NCBI GenBank assembly: GCA_014155875.1
Contig: JACEFZ010028303.1
Location: forward strand, 70,001 to 134,000
Direction: 5' to 3'
Length of the DNA stretch: 64,000 nucleotides
DNA from: Cepaea nemoralis
Taxonomy: Eukaryota > Mollusca > Gastropoda > Stylommatophora > Helicidae
The translations under genes were made by a program, and so were the position numbers. Shown here piece by piece: positions 20,338-33,700 of this stretch; position 1 is the first letter of the stretch; every line of letters begins with the position of its first letter. The notes below the pieces were generated by a model. The model made no database searches. It was not told where the DNA came from and saw only the letters and a list, made by a program, of their open reading frames with translations.

Positions 20338-23300
20338 GTATGTATAATCACCCTACACTCTTTCATTTCAGTTATTAAAGCATGGCAGAGAAATGTAACT
20401 GATCACCTCATATCAGAATTCACATTTCACGTATGGTGTATGATTTCAACTGTCATCTTAGCTATTATAAACATGGTTATATATATATATATATATTTGC
20501 ACGTTACATCTATCATAGCCATTATGTTAACACTACTTTGTGTTAATATTTGTGTGTGAAAGCTGGTATAGTGAGTATGTTTCTGTATTTTGTGTTGTAA
20601 AATCGTGTGATGTCCACATACAAGGGTTGCCGTACATATGTGTTAACATGGTCAACATTTTTGAAACACTTAATTTTAAATATTCGGTAAAGGAATGCCA
20701 CTTTCTGTTAACCACATATTTATTGTTTGCCCACATATTTTTGGTTACCCATATATTTTTGGTTACCCATATATGTTTTGTTGATTTATTTGATTGTTTC
20801 GTGATTTGAGGTTTGAAGCTTGAGCACAACCGACCACTGGCAACGTTGATCGTATTCCAGTACGAACCTAGGGCCTTGCCCACGGTCAGATTGCAAGCAC
20901 TAGACTCGAGTTTCGCTCCCGTTTGAGCTCGTCAGTAGTGCATATCCCTGACTGGACCCGGGATCGAACTCCAGATCACTGGCGTGTGAGACGGGGGTGT
21001 AACCACTTGACCACGCGGCTCACGCTAAACGCGACCAAATTATCATACTACAATATCACAACCTAATCCATTGTAGGCTATTGCTCAAACACATATTTTT
21101 ATTGCCCACATATTTGTTGCCTTTTACTGAAATAGCGATATTTTTATCCGGTCAATGTTCTGTGTATCGTGTAATCTGTAGAGGTATGGCAATCTGTCAA
21201 CTGATATTTTTTTTTAAAGTTAAGGACCTATTTCTGCACCTTGAGATGTATTGTGAGTAACGTGCTGGCTCCGTATTTATATACATCAATCGGTTCTCGG
21301 TGGATGACGCTGCAAATATCCCACTGGCCGCCTTTATTTTCCTGAACACTTCTGGGTACTAATTTTAGTCAAAAAGCCCTGAGTGCCTATGTGATTTTTG
21401 TGTTAAATCCCTGCATTGATAGAGATTCGAACATATATACACCCGGCCAACAGGCAAGCGTACTTGCCACTGGGTTGCCGTGACTCCTCTGTCAACTTAT
21501 ACAAGCACAGTGGTTCTCAACCTTTTTTGGCCCGTGCCCCCTTCACCATATTTTAAGAACGTCATTACCCCCCCCCCCCTTTCCTATCAAAAATTTGGCC
21601 CGTGCCCCCTTACACCATATCAAGTAATCGGTTCTTGTATTAACACGATCTTGAAATGATCTTCATTCCCCCCTGGAAACCCTAAAATTCCCCCCTGGGG
21701 TGGGTGGGGGGGGGGGGGGAATTCCCCACCGGTTGAGAACCACTGTATTAATTAAATGATGTGATGACAACTGGCTTGTGGTGCATGTAGTCTTTAAATT
21801 TGTTCCAAAGTTGACAGTATATTACTATTAGCAAATAAAATACACTTTATAATTGTCTATAATAATTGAAACTGTTCAAATGAACACAACAGCAAATGTG
21901 TTAACAAAGAATAGATTGTTCAAAGATGTTACTACATCATAACAACTTACATTTTTCAGACACATTTATTAATAGTAAATGTTGCAATCACAAAACAGCA
22001 TTGTTTACATGAAACAGTATTTGCTTTACAAATACACATTGTTTCTGCTGAACATTCTAATTACTCCCTTCACGAGTATACTAGTATAGTAACATTTTTT
22101 TTTTTTTTTTTGCATATCCTTTACAGGACATCGCTGTCAACATCAGCATCTTTCAGCTGTATGTTGATTACACTTTCTCCGTAATCCCGTTTATCACGCA
22201 GAGTCTCGTAGCGGGGCGAGAGCTGGGAGCGGTTCGATCCCCGCTGGTGACTTGCGGGATAACTGAGCCGGCCGCTCAGAAAGCAATGGCAAACTACTGA
22301 GCGTAATCTTGCCAAGAAATCAACATACAGTATACTAACATGACAAAGGTAAATAGGAATCATCAAGAATAAATCCTCGCCCTTGAATTGGAGACGTAAA
22401 TTACTGGTACCTCAGAAGTCTGGGTGGGTACGCCTGATGGTGATAGCGAAAGCTAATCCACATGCAAAAATCAATTCAGTGCAACCAGAATTAATAGCAC
22501 TTGTATGGACTACACTTGAGGTCGAAACCGAAAGAACGCAACAACAACTATAAAATATTCAGAAACACTTAAAGAGCCGCAGACAAATAAAAACAACAAT
22601 GCTGTCATTGTTATCATATAATGCAATAAATATTCTGAAATTAATCTACATAACACTGAAATGTTTGTTAACAAATAACAGTTGTGTTGAAGATAAGATC
22701 ATATGTCTGTAAGCTGGCATAGATTTTTAAGCATCTGCACACATCTGGGTCCCTTGTTGGGAAATATTGCTTCATTTTAAATCAACCTTTGTGACTACCA
22801 AACATTATCTTTGGGGGAAGTTAGTGTGGGGGTTTTCATTTAACTCTCGTATTTACATAAAAGATTTGCGTGAGATAAATCGCCTGTTGCTTGATGTTTT
22901 TCTGTTATTTTATAATGTTCATTTTGTAATGTTGCTCGTCCAACAGTAAATAACTATTTCATGATATTGGTAGCTAATTGAGCAACTTATTTTGTAGGAA
23001 AGATTGAGAATTTGGAGTAGATTCTTTCTTAAAAAAAGACGATTTCAATCATGTTAGTTAGTTAGTCGAAAGATCATCCTCATTGCACATCGAACCATTC
23101 AGTCCATAAGTGCTCGGATCCCCTCCTCAGCAAATCCCGCAGCGTGTAGCGGCTAACGACGCCAGTTCTGTGTTGGTTTATCAATCTTCTTTGGCTTCCT
23201 GCGTAGTGTTCTTGTTTGGCCACCCCTCTTTTAATTTGCTGTTCTCGCAGTCTGGCCATGGTTGTAGATTCACAGTCATCACTTGGTTTACGCAAAAGTC

Positions 23301-26300
23301 TTTCTTCTCGTACAGCATTCAGAATGTCAGCCTGGTCCATGGCGCGTCCGCCCTCCACAGTAGCCTCACCTGCGAGCTTGTCAGCCCGCTCATTTCCTTG
23401 TACTCCCGTATGCCCTGGCACGAAGATGAAACTAATCTTTGTCAGCCGAGACCGCTCCAGAGGCAGCAACCATTCTCTTCGGATCGACCCCTCCTCTATC
23501 CGCTTGATCATGTTCATTGAGTCGCTAAGGAAACATGCCCTAGTGAATGTCTGTGTCTCGAGCCATGTTATTGCTTTACTTACTGCCATGACTTCCATGG
23601 TCAGGCTACTTGTGGTTTCAGTGAAAGCACCAGAGTCCTCTTCACAATTCTCCCTCCGGCCCGAGCTGTAAAGGCCCAAGAGCTTCTCACATGTCGGGCG
23701 ACCGACCCATCTGTGTAGATGACCGCGTCACCGTCTAGATCATGTTCGGGCATGGCGGTTTTCTTGCAACAACTTCAAGTGCCCTGAAGATCTGCATGGG
23801 CGGTCATGGTTCACCCTCTCAGATTATCACCAGTCGTGGATAAGCTATGTGTTCTTTGTCCCACCGTCATTGCCTTTGTTGCCCAGCCATCCTGGTATTT
23901 ATCCCTTTACCTTCCCTGTTCTCTTCTCTCACCGTCATTGCCTTGTGGCCAACACATCCTGGTATTTACCCCTTTACCTTCCCTGTTCTCTTTATCGGCT
24001 CGGTTGTCATGGGTTTGAATCACCATAGATGTCGAATGTTTTAATTGACCTAGTTTCCCAAGTCGACCCAGCCTAAAATGTTCATCAGGAAATATCTGGG
24101 GAAGTGAACGCAGTCTGTGTGATACGTCACATCACCAACCGAGTGCCGATTGGTCTATGAGAATATCGGTTTAGCACCATATGCCCAACGAGCCTTATGG
24201 TTATTCCCTTTTTTAATAGAAATATGTATTACTTCCCTTAGATTCTTTAATTACCTCCCTTTTACATCTTTTATACATAATACACCACACAAAACAGACT
24301 TCACAAACGTAAGCCTGCATTTTCAACCTCCTTAATGTTGCAGCGGAATAGGGGTTAAACATAAACAGATTTCATGATGGTGGGATTCGCTGTCTGTGTT
24401 TCAGACACGAAGGGACAAAAACGGCTAACACAAATGGTATAAATTGTATCATCGTGTGTTACAATGGAGGCACAGAAATGCTAGATCTTCTCGCCATCTG
24501 TCAGTCTGCATACCTGAATGGAAGCAAATAACAAACCGAAGGTGAACATTCTCCAGACAGCATATCTCGCTCAGCCCAAGTCGGCTGGTACTTGTAGACA
24601 TATTCATGATCGTCTCCCTTCAGAAGTTTCGAGAAGGTTCTAGAATTTGACCCATTTTCAACACTATCATTTTCAAGATAAAGAAATGCTTTTCAAAATA
24701 TATTAACCTTAGGGGGCCTTCCAATCCCTTTAAATTAATTTAGTTGCAGAAAATATTATTTTGTTTTATTAACAAGAATTGTCAAAGATACATTTAAAAT
24801 ATCAAGTTTCAAACAAACAAACAAATCAGAAAAGCTGATAGTGTGTTAGCGAAAGTGTGTATATTATTAGATACTTTATCAAATGTGGGTCATATATCTA
24901 TGGCGTAATGTGACTTACTCCATTCTTCAAAGCCTTAGTATCGCATAAGGGCAGGAGAATTAAGGACTTATTTTCAGTTGGTCTTGTGTGGCTCTTCAAT
25001 TAGCTCTCTACTTTTTTTTTTCTTTGAGTTACAGAGTTCCCAGTCCCTGGAAAGCTCTTGAGACACGTGACATAATAAATGACTTAGATTCCCCGGTATT
25101 ATTGACATTTATATTAAAGATCAGAAGGAAGCAGATCAGAGTCCAGATATCCGAGTATTCACTGAACATGACCTTCCTCGCTACCAGTCCGATAAGCCTT
25201 GTGATATGGATATTAGAGATTGTTCTGACAAGGAAATTTAGCGATGAATGTAGCTGGGCACCTATTGTCGTTCTATTGTGATCTACTATATGTGAAAGTC
25301 TCGACACTTCACACTGTACGGTCGCTATTGCTGTTTGCATTGCCCTTTATGCCTTTTATTCTACATTACTGCTAGCTTTCTTAAGAATTTTAGTTGAATA
25401 GATGGTGCCGTAATAACTTAGGCAGCTCGTGATGCAAAGTACTCCTCCCTGAGGGCGGGATGGCTTGTGACCAGGCGCACAAAGCGGTGTATGTTTGGGA
25501 TTAGTACAAAAAACTTTTCAAAACGTCTCCAACTGGAAATCAGGGTGCGAACAAGGGTAGGAGAAAAATACCCGGCAGTCATGAACCGAGTGAGTTGTCC
25601 CCGGAGAGTGTGAAGAAAGTAGGAGGGGCCGAAGCGTTCGCAGAAAGGGGATTACTTCTGACGATGGGAACCTTCCTGTCGTGCTTGGTAGAATTTATAT
25701 CACTTTAGACCAAATTCTTCTTGAAGCTAAGTGTTCGGATCCGCGGCCTCCCGGCTGTAACTGATAGACAGGATACCAGGCTAATGGCGGCTAGAGTGTC
25801 GCGTGATCATTTCCTGTAGATGCGTGTGTGTAGTTATGGGCTCTCCGAATATGACACACTCCGTCATTGGCAGGCAATGTTGCCATTAATGTCAGGGTTG
25901 TCTCACACAGTCCTTCCATTTTCTCACAACACCTGCAAGACCGAGATATTCCATCCTAGTAACTTGAGCCTACGGTGGCTAATGTTAGCAAGATGCTCCG
26001 ATTGTTAAAAAAAAATGGGGTATTTCCGTGATAGTAAGTGCGCCGTTTCCGTTGATTTTAAAAACTGTATGAGCGTCGGTCGTTTGGAAATCAATGGCAC
26101 ACTATTAAAAGTAATATTGCCTTAAAGTTACAAAATACTAATGCTAGGGTTGATTGTGTTGTCCTGTAAAGGAACTCAGTTAACAAAAGCGCTACTTGCC
26201 ACCCAGCCCTATCTTGTTAGGATGAGCACGGCCATTCTGCCCGTGACTACTTGTTTGTCGAGGATAACTCAGCAACATCGGGAAGTTCCGATACTGTCTT

Positions 26301-26426
26301 GCACTGCCAGTTGCCTAGATGTTGTCGTCGGCCTCTGTGGCCCATGGGTAGTGAACAAGTTTTACATTTCCGAAATACCAGGTTGAAAGTCAGCTGTCGG
26401 CGATTTGAGAGGAGAGAGAGAGAGAG

Positions 26427-26521
<95 letters not shown>

Positions 26522-29500
26522 GAGAGTAGCTTTACTTTTTCTCAAACAAAAATGTCAAATGAAATTATTTAATTATTGTTATATCCTATTTCCTTCCATT
26601 AATTAAACTGAAGAAATTAACTACGATACGATACTGGAAAACCGTATAATTGAATACAGCAGTTAAGTATGTACAAAGGAGCAGCAGTAAATGCACTTAA
26701 CAAAAAGGTCGGGGTTTCATAAAAGTCGGCTTCCACTGTATATATACGCCGGCTCCTTGCCGACTTGACAGACGTTAGTTTGTTACATTGTGCTTCCAAA
26801 CAGGCATAATATCTACAACCCATGACGGTAGCGAATGTCACTGGACAGACCGATTCGCGCGGTAAATGTTCATCCACAATGGATGCATGTAAAAACATGG
26901 TCATTTCCACCATCACAAACCATCTGATGTCTCACGCGCTCAGTGTTGGACCTATCTGCACTCATTTTCTCCTTTGTCTTTATTCCATTTCTGAACTTGG
27001 CCCTCCATGAAACGAGATTAGCGGTAACCTGTTCCCAAGGTGTAATACAATTGGCTGTTTCCATCATGCCCCGCTTACATATATATTTGTACCGTAGTGG
27101 GGGACATACCCCAGGATCTTTTACCCATCTGTAATTCATCAAAATATAAATATATACCTAGTAGCGGACTGGGGATAAAAATATTCGTTGCCAGTACTAA
27201 TAAGTGAATAATATTTTAAACATATATGATGCTTACGGGGGCCTACTTGCCATCTGGCAAGCTACACCTTGGCCAGGCTGCCACCATATATACATACATT
27301 GGCACCTTGCCGTCTTGACAGATGATAGTTTGTGCTTTAAAAAGGCATAATAACTTTTAACTATGGCGGTAGCGAGTGTGACTGATAAGGCCAATTTGCG
27401 CTGTAAATGTCAGTTCACAGTGGGTGCATGTGAACACGTGGTCATTTCCACCATCATGCACCATCTTACGCCTCAAACGCTTGGTGTGTGACTTTTCTGC
27501 AATAATTTTCTCCTTTCACTTTATTCCATTTCTGATATTTGCCCTCCATGCAACACGTTCAGCGGCGACTTGCTCCCAATGTGCATTATCAATGCCTGTA
27601 TCAATCATGTCCCGCTTACACACATCTTTGTATCGTAGTAGAGGCCGACCCTGAGATCTCTTACCCATCTGTAATTCACCAAAAAAGATATCCTTTGGTA
27701 TTCTACCATCATCCATCCTCCTAAGATGTCCTATCCATCTAAGTCTACGAAGACTGAGCATGGAATAAACTGTCACACAACCTGATCTTTCCAATACTTC
27801 AGTATTTGTGATTTTGTCTTGCCACTTAATACCAAGAATTCTTCGCAGACACCGCATATGAAAGCTGTTTAAGTTGTTCTCTTGGTGTGAGTAAGTTGTC
27901 CAGGTTTCACTGCCATAGAGAAGAGTACTAAGGACACAGGCTTGATAGACAAGGACTTTTGTTTTGGCAGTAAGCTTCCTGTTCTCCCAGACTCTTTTTC
28001 TTAACCTGTTCATTGTTGTTGCTGCCTTACCAATCCGGATGTTGATTTCCTGATCTAGGGATAATTTGCTATTTACCACTGATCCTAGATATGTAAAATG
28101 GTCTACTATCTCTAGTTCGGCGTCGTCAATAAAGATTGATGGTACCCCATGTGCACCTTGTGACATAATCTGTGTCTTCTTTTTGCTAATTGTTAAACCA
28201 AATTCAGAACAAGCATTGGAGAATGCAGATAGTAGACATTGCAATTCTTCCTCAGAGTGGGTCGTAACTGCAGCATCATCTGCAAAAAGCAACTCTCTGA
28301 TCATGTACCCTCCTAATTTTGGTCTTAGCCTTCAATCTCTGAGCATTGTAGAGGCCGCCATCTGAGCGTGAGTGAATGTATATACCACCCTCCTGATCAT
28401 GAAATGCATATTTCAGTAGAAGTGAAAAGTATATTCCAAAGAGGGTGGGAGCTAGTACACAACCTTGCTTAACTCCACTCTTGATTTCAAATTCTTCAGA
28501 AGTTGCACCATCAAACTTGATTATACCCTTCATGCCTGTGTGGAACGATTCCACAATGGACAGAAGAGTTGGTGGGCAGCCAATCTTCTTTAGTGCCTTG
28601 AACAGACCCTCATGACTGACCAAATCAAATGCCTTTGTGAGGTCGATGAAGGCAATAAACAGTGGTTGATTCTGTTCACGGCATTTTTCTTGCATTTGTC
28701 GCAATGAGAATATCATATCAGTGGTAGACCGGTTCTGTCGAAAGCCACACTGTGATTCGGGGTAGACTTGATCTCCTAGGACTTGAAGTCTGCGCAGAAC
28801 AATTCTGGCAAATACTTTTCCAACAATACACAGAAGTGAGATACCCCTATAGTTGTTGCAGTCGCTCCGATCGCCCTTGTTCTTGTACAATGTTATGATG
28901 CTTGAATCTTTGAAATCCTGTGGGACTTGTCCTTCACGCCAGCATAGCTCTATTAGCTGGTGGATCTGTATAGTGAGTGTGTCTTGCCCACTCCTGATAA
29001 CCTCTATTGGAATCCCATCCTTACCTGGAGCCTTGCCAGATGCAAGTTCATTTATAGCACACTTAACTTCTGTTATGGTGGGAAGTGTGTCCAGGTGGTC
29101 AAGAGTTGGCAGGGCCTCTATGGCGTTGAGGGCATCATCCGCTAGTTTGGTCTCACTTGAGTAAAGCTCCAAATAGTGCTCTACCCATCTGTCCATCTGC
29201 TGTTTCTTATCAGTGATGACTTCTCCAGTCAAGGTTTTCAATGGTGCACTTCTTTTGATCACTGGACCGCAGGCTTTCTTTATTCCTTCATACATGCTTC
29301 TTATGTCTCCCTTATCACTTGCGATTTGAATGGACTCACATAACTTGATCCAATAATCATTTGCACACTGCCTGGCAGCCTTTTGCATATCCTTCCTAGC
29401 TTGCCTAAGCTCACTCAGAGTGTTACGCGTTGGTCTTTCCTTGTTTCTTAAGAGAGCTTTCTTCTTCTTATCAATCAAGGGCTGCAGAGTCTCGCTGTTG

Positions 29501-30683
29501 GCCGCAAACCAGTCCTGCCTCTTATGATCCACAGTGCCGTAAACCCCTACGGCAGTTTTATAAAGAGTTTCCTTAATTTGACCCCACTTTTCATTTACTG
29601 TACAATTTTCTGGTGTATCAGTGAAAGCGTCTTCAAGTTGCTGTTGAAACTGAAAGCACTTTTCAGGATCGTGAGTGTTAATAATATTAATCCTGAGGCT
29701 AGATTTGTGTTTAGCTGTGTAGATTCTCTTTGGTCTCAGTCTAACCCTTGCAACAACCAAAGAATGATCCGTATCACAGTCAGCACTGTGGTAACTACGA
29801 GTCAATGATATATGGTTCAGATGTTGTCTCCGTGTGATGATGAAGTCCAGCTGGTGCCAATGACCGGATCTTGGATGTTTCCATGTGACCTTATGCATCT
29901 CTTTTGTTTTAAAAAAGGAGTTTGTAATACATAGGTCATTACTGGTGCAATGCTCCAGCAGCCTTTGCCCATTTTCATTCATGCGACCGATGTTGTATTT
30001 TCCAAGGCACACTGGCCATGAACTCGAGTCCTTGCCCACACGAACATTGAAATCACCGAGCATATAAATGTAGTCAGATTTTGGAACTGCCTTGATCACG
30101 GAGTCTAACTCCTCATAGAACGAATCCTTCACATCATCAGAGGAATCGAGTGTCGGTGCAACAGTTGCCTCTCGCTTTGATTCCGAGACCAGTTAAGACC
30201 AGGGATGGAGTTATTGCCTCTCCATAGCACAAAGCCTGGGCTAAAATATAGAGATCATGTGTTGCCCATGCAGCATGATCCCTCTCTCGGCCTGCCTAGT
30301 TTACTCCAGAGGAAAGGTAACACCCCTACATCTGGAACAAGACAAGCTGCAGAAGCTGCCGGATCAGCAAAGCAATGCTCTAACTGTCCGCCTGTCGGAG
30401 CTTCGATCCTAGACCAGTCGCCAACCAAGGCTTAGGGCCTGGTCTGCCCGGCCATGACATTTTGTCTTTAGCTTGCATTTCCTCGCACCAGGGTAAAGTT
30501 TGTACCCTCCCAATTGCGCTCTTTCGCCCGAAGCCGTTGGCACAATGTGGGGTGTCGGGTTTGGTAAGCGCCGCCCAACGTTCAGCGCTAACAGAAACCA
30601 GGTAGTACCGTCTACTGTTATGCGGTAGCTCAGTCATATCTGACTAAGACCTGACACCTACCATACCATATACATGCCATACA

Positions 30684-30777
<94 letters not shown>

Positions 30778-33700
30778 TTGACTCTGCTTTTATTGGTGAA
30801 GCCTTTACACCGAAGCACCTACAATTTCTGCATGGCCAGGTGTGTAAAATAAATCATTGAAAGCCAAATATAAAACTAAGTGCAGCTGGTAGATTATTTT
30901 TTTTTTAAATTAATGTGAAGAAAATTACTACAATCTTTTACTCAAAAAGGCAGCATATGCTATTTTCACCGTCTTTGTTCCTGGGGAAAACAAAGGAGGA
31001 AAAACTACTGGTTTATTCGGATTCATAACAAAAATTTTTAAATGAAATGATTGGTAATGGTTGGCATGTGTTCGACTGCAAAAATACAATCAGAAATAGA
31101 TGTCTTTTAACTACACAAATTATTTATTTAAATACTCCCTTCTTCATTCACGTATGAATATTTGTAATGATAATAATAATTATTATTATTATTGGAATAT
31201 TTTTACCTTTGTATTTTTCTGCTGGTGTCTTGCTTTCTTTTGTTTTTTTCTTTTTTTTTTTATGTACACGTATATCTTTCCAACTACATATGTGTATGGA
31301 ATTAAACAGAAAGGAATAAGACAAATAACTATGTTTTTTGGAATCAAGAAATTTGACAACCAGCTCAACCAAGGACTGAAATATTGTTATTGATGATGAT
31401 GTATTCGTGGAAATAAATAATTGCATGTAATAACACAAATAGTCACATTAATTAGAAACAAAAAGCTTGTTCAGATCTCTCAGTTGCTTAAGAGACAAAC
31501 ATTTGTCTGTTAAGTTTGATATAAAGTTAATCGGATTTTTTTTTTTAACATCGAGACTTTACTGCATTTTTAAAGATAATTTTTCTGTGATCACTTTTGA
31601 AAAACAATCGATTGGTAGTTTATGCCCACAGAGACCATGTTTTCACACGCTAATTGTTGGCAGCTCTGTTATTATGATGTCCTTGATTGAACACTTTGTT
31701 GTGTTGTTATATTACTGCACTTGGGGTGGGCTTGTGTGGCAGAGTAAATACTTGTTTAATTGACTACTAAAAGTGTATTTATTTCACTGTACGTGTATAC
31801 ATGATGTCTGTATTTGTTTGTGATTGTGTGTGTCTGTGTGTGTGATGAAGGTTATTTGTATTTTGTTCAAACTTGTCTCATATTGACATTGCATTCTTTT
31901 TATTTCATTATCATTTAACAGATTCAGTGCCATACAAAAATTAGGTATGGACCTAACACAAATGGATGGCGGAAAATAGGTCTTAGGGGTGTGTCACAAT
32001 TATGACTTAAACGTTGTTAATATGGTAGCAAAGATGTTGTATTATATATCAAATTAAAGGGAGTTGCATATGGAAAACGACTGTATATATGCCCATGGCA
32101 GTTACATAAAGTCGCCCAAGACAATTGATCATCCCATGGCACTGAATCAGTTAAGAAGCCAAACTTTCCTGCAGATATATTATAACTGTATTGATTATTT
32201 TGTTTGTTTTAAAAATTATAGGCAAAGTAAAACATTAAGAAGCTTATTTTAGGTGGCTTTCTGCAATTCTGAATCAATAGGCGTGGCACTTCAAATATAT
32301 TTTATTATTGTAACATTGAAAGATCGTTTATTACTGTAACATTTAAAGCTGTCATTATAGAAGATATTAATGAATATATTTTCATGTATTTTGTGCAGAT
32401 TTTTTTTATCTTTGAATGCTATGGCTGTGTTCACGATTGATATAGCTAAGGCATTTTGAAATAAAGCATGGAATTAGTTGTGCATTTTGCCAGTTGATGT
32501 TTATAATCAACTTCTAATGATGAAACTTGACTAACTGCATGCATGTTGCTCTTTCAGGTCAGGCCACAATCCTGTTTGACCGTACTTTGATCATTATCGG
32601 CATTGTCATTGCCCTTCTTGTCTTTATCGTCATTTGTATTGCATCTTACATCCTTGCAAAGTGAGTTCTGAATCGTGCACGTCGTAAATGCATTTTATTC
32701 ACATTTCTTCCAAGCAGCATGATGTTGAATGCGGTTAAGTTTGTCACGAATTTAGACTGTAAACACTGTGCATGTTACAACGTTTTTTTTTTTTTAAATT
32801 AGGAATGACTTGGCCACGTAGCATGGGCGAGACAAGCACGCGGAGCTGATTCACGATTATGGTGACCGTGTGAGATGGCGAAATATGACCGCCCACGCTT
32901 ATCGGCATGGCAAATATTGATAGTGATGAATCGACAAACACGAGAAGTGGAATCGGTAAACATGACTAGAACCCGATCACAAGTAACGTTACGGCTAAAG
33001 CCTTGGTCAACACACAACAAACACACACTGATACAACTACTTGAAAACCTCTATATCAATATACATATACAGGTTACTCGTGTGTTTTCTTGTTATGCAC
33101 TTGACACTGTATAGCTGAAGTGCTAGTGTGTCGATGATGAAGCCGGCTGTTAAATAAGGACAAATAGATAACTAGGGAGCAACAGGTATATCTGGTCTGA
33201 GGAGGGTATAAGGGATTAAGACTAGAAGATAAGTCAGCAGTGGAGAGCCAGAGAAGGCGGGCTGAGACATAACGACCTGGCAGATAAGATAACAACAATC
33301 CCCGACAGTACCAATCTATACCGCGTGTATATGGTGTACAAGGAGCAGTTGGGAATCCTACACTGTGAGTCAGCTCCGCGCTTAATGGCAGTTAGCACGT
33401 ACCAAAATACCTGGAGTTAGCGCGCACCAAAGTACCTGGAATTAGCACGCATCAAAGTACGAAACTGCCACCTTACTATTGCATTCCAAAGCAACAACAT
33501 GCACGTAGATACCAAGAGGAATACTAAAGGACCAACATGCACGTAGGTACCAAAGTACAAAGTTACCTTTTACCTTCCATTTGCAGTCGGAATAGGAGGT
33601 AATTCCATTTGCATTCTCGTCATGTTATCGTTTCTCGTTATTTCTTCACAAGGTGTTATTTGAAATTACCACATCATCGTAATATTCCATTGATAGTTTC

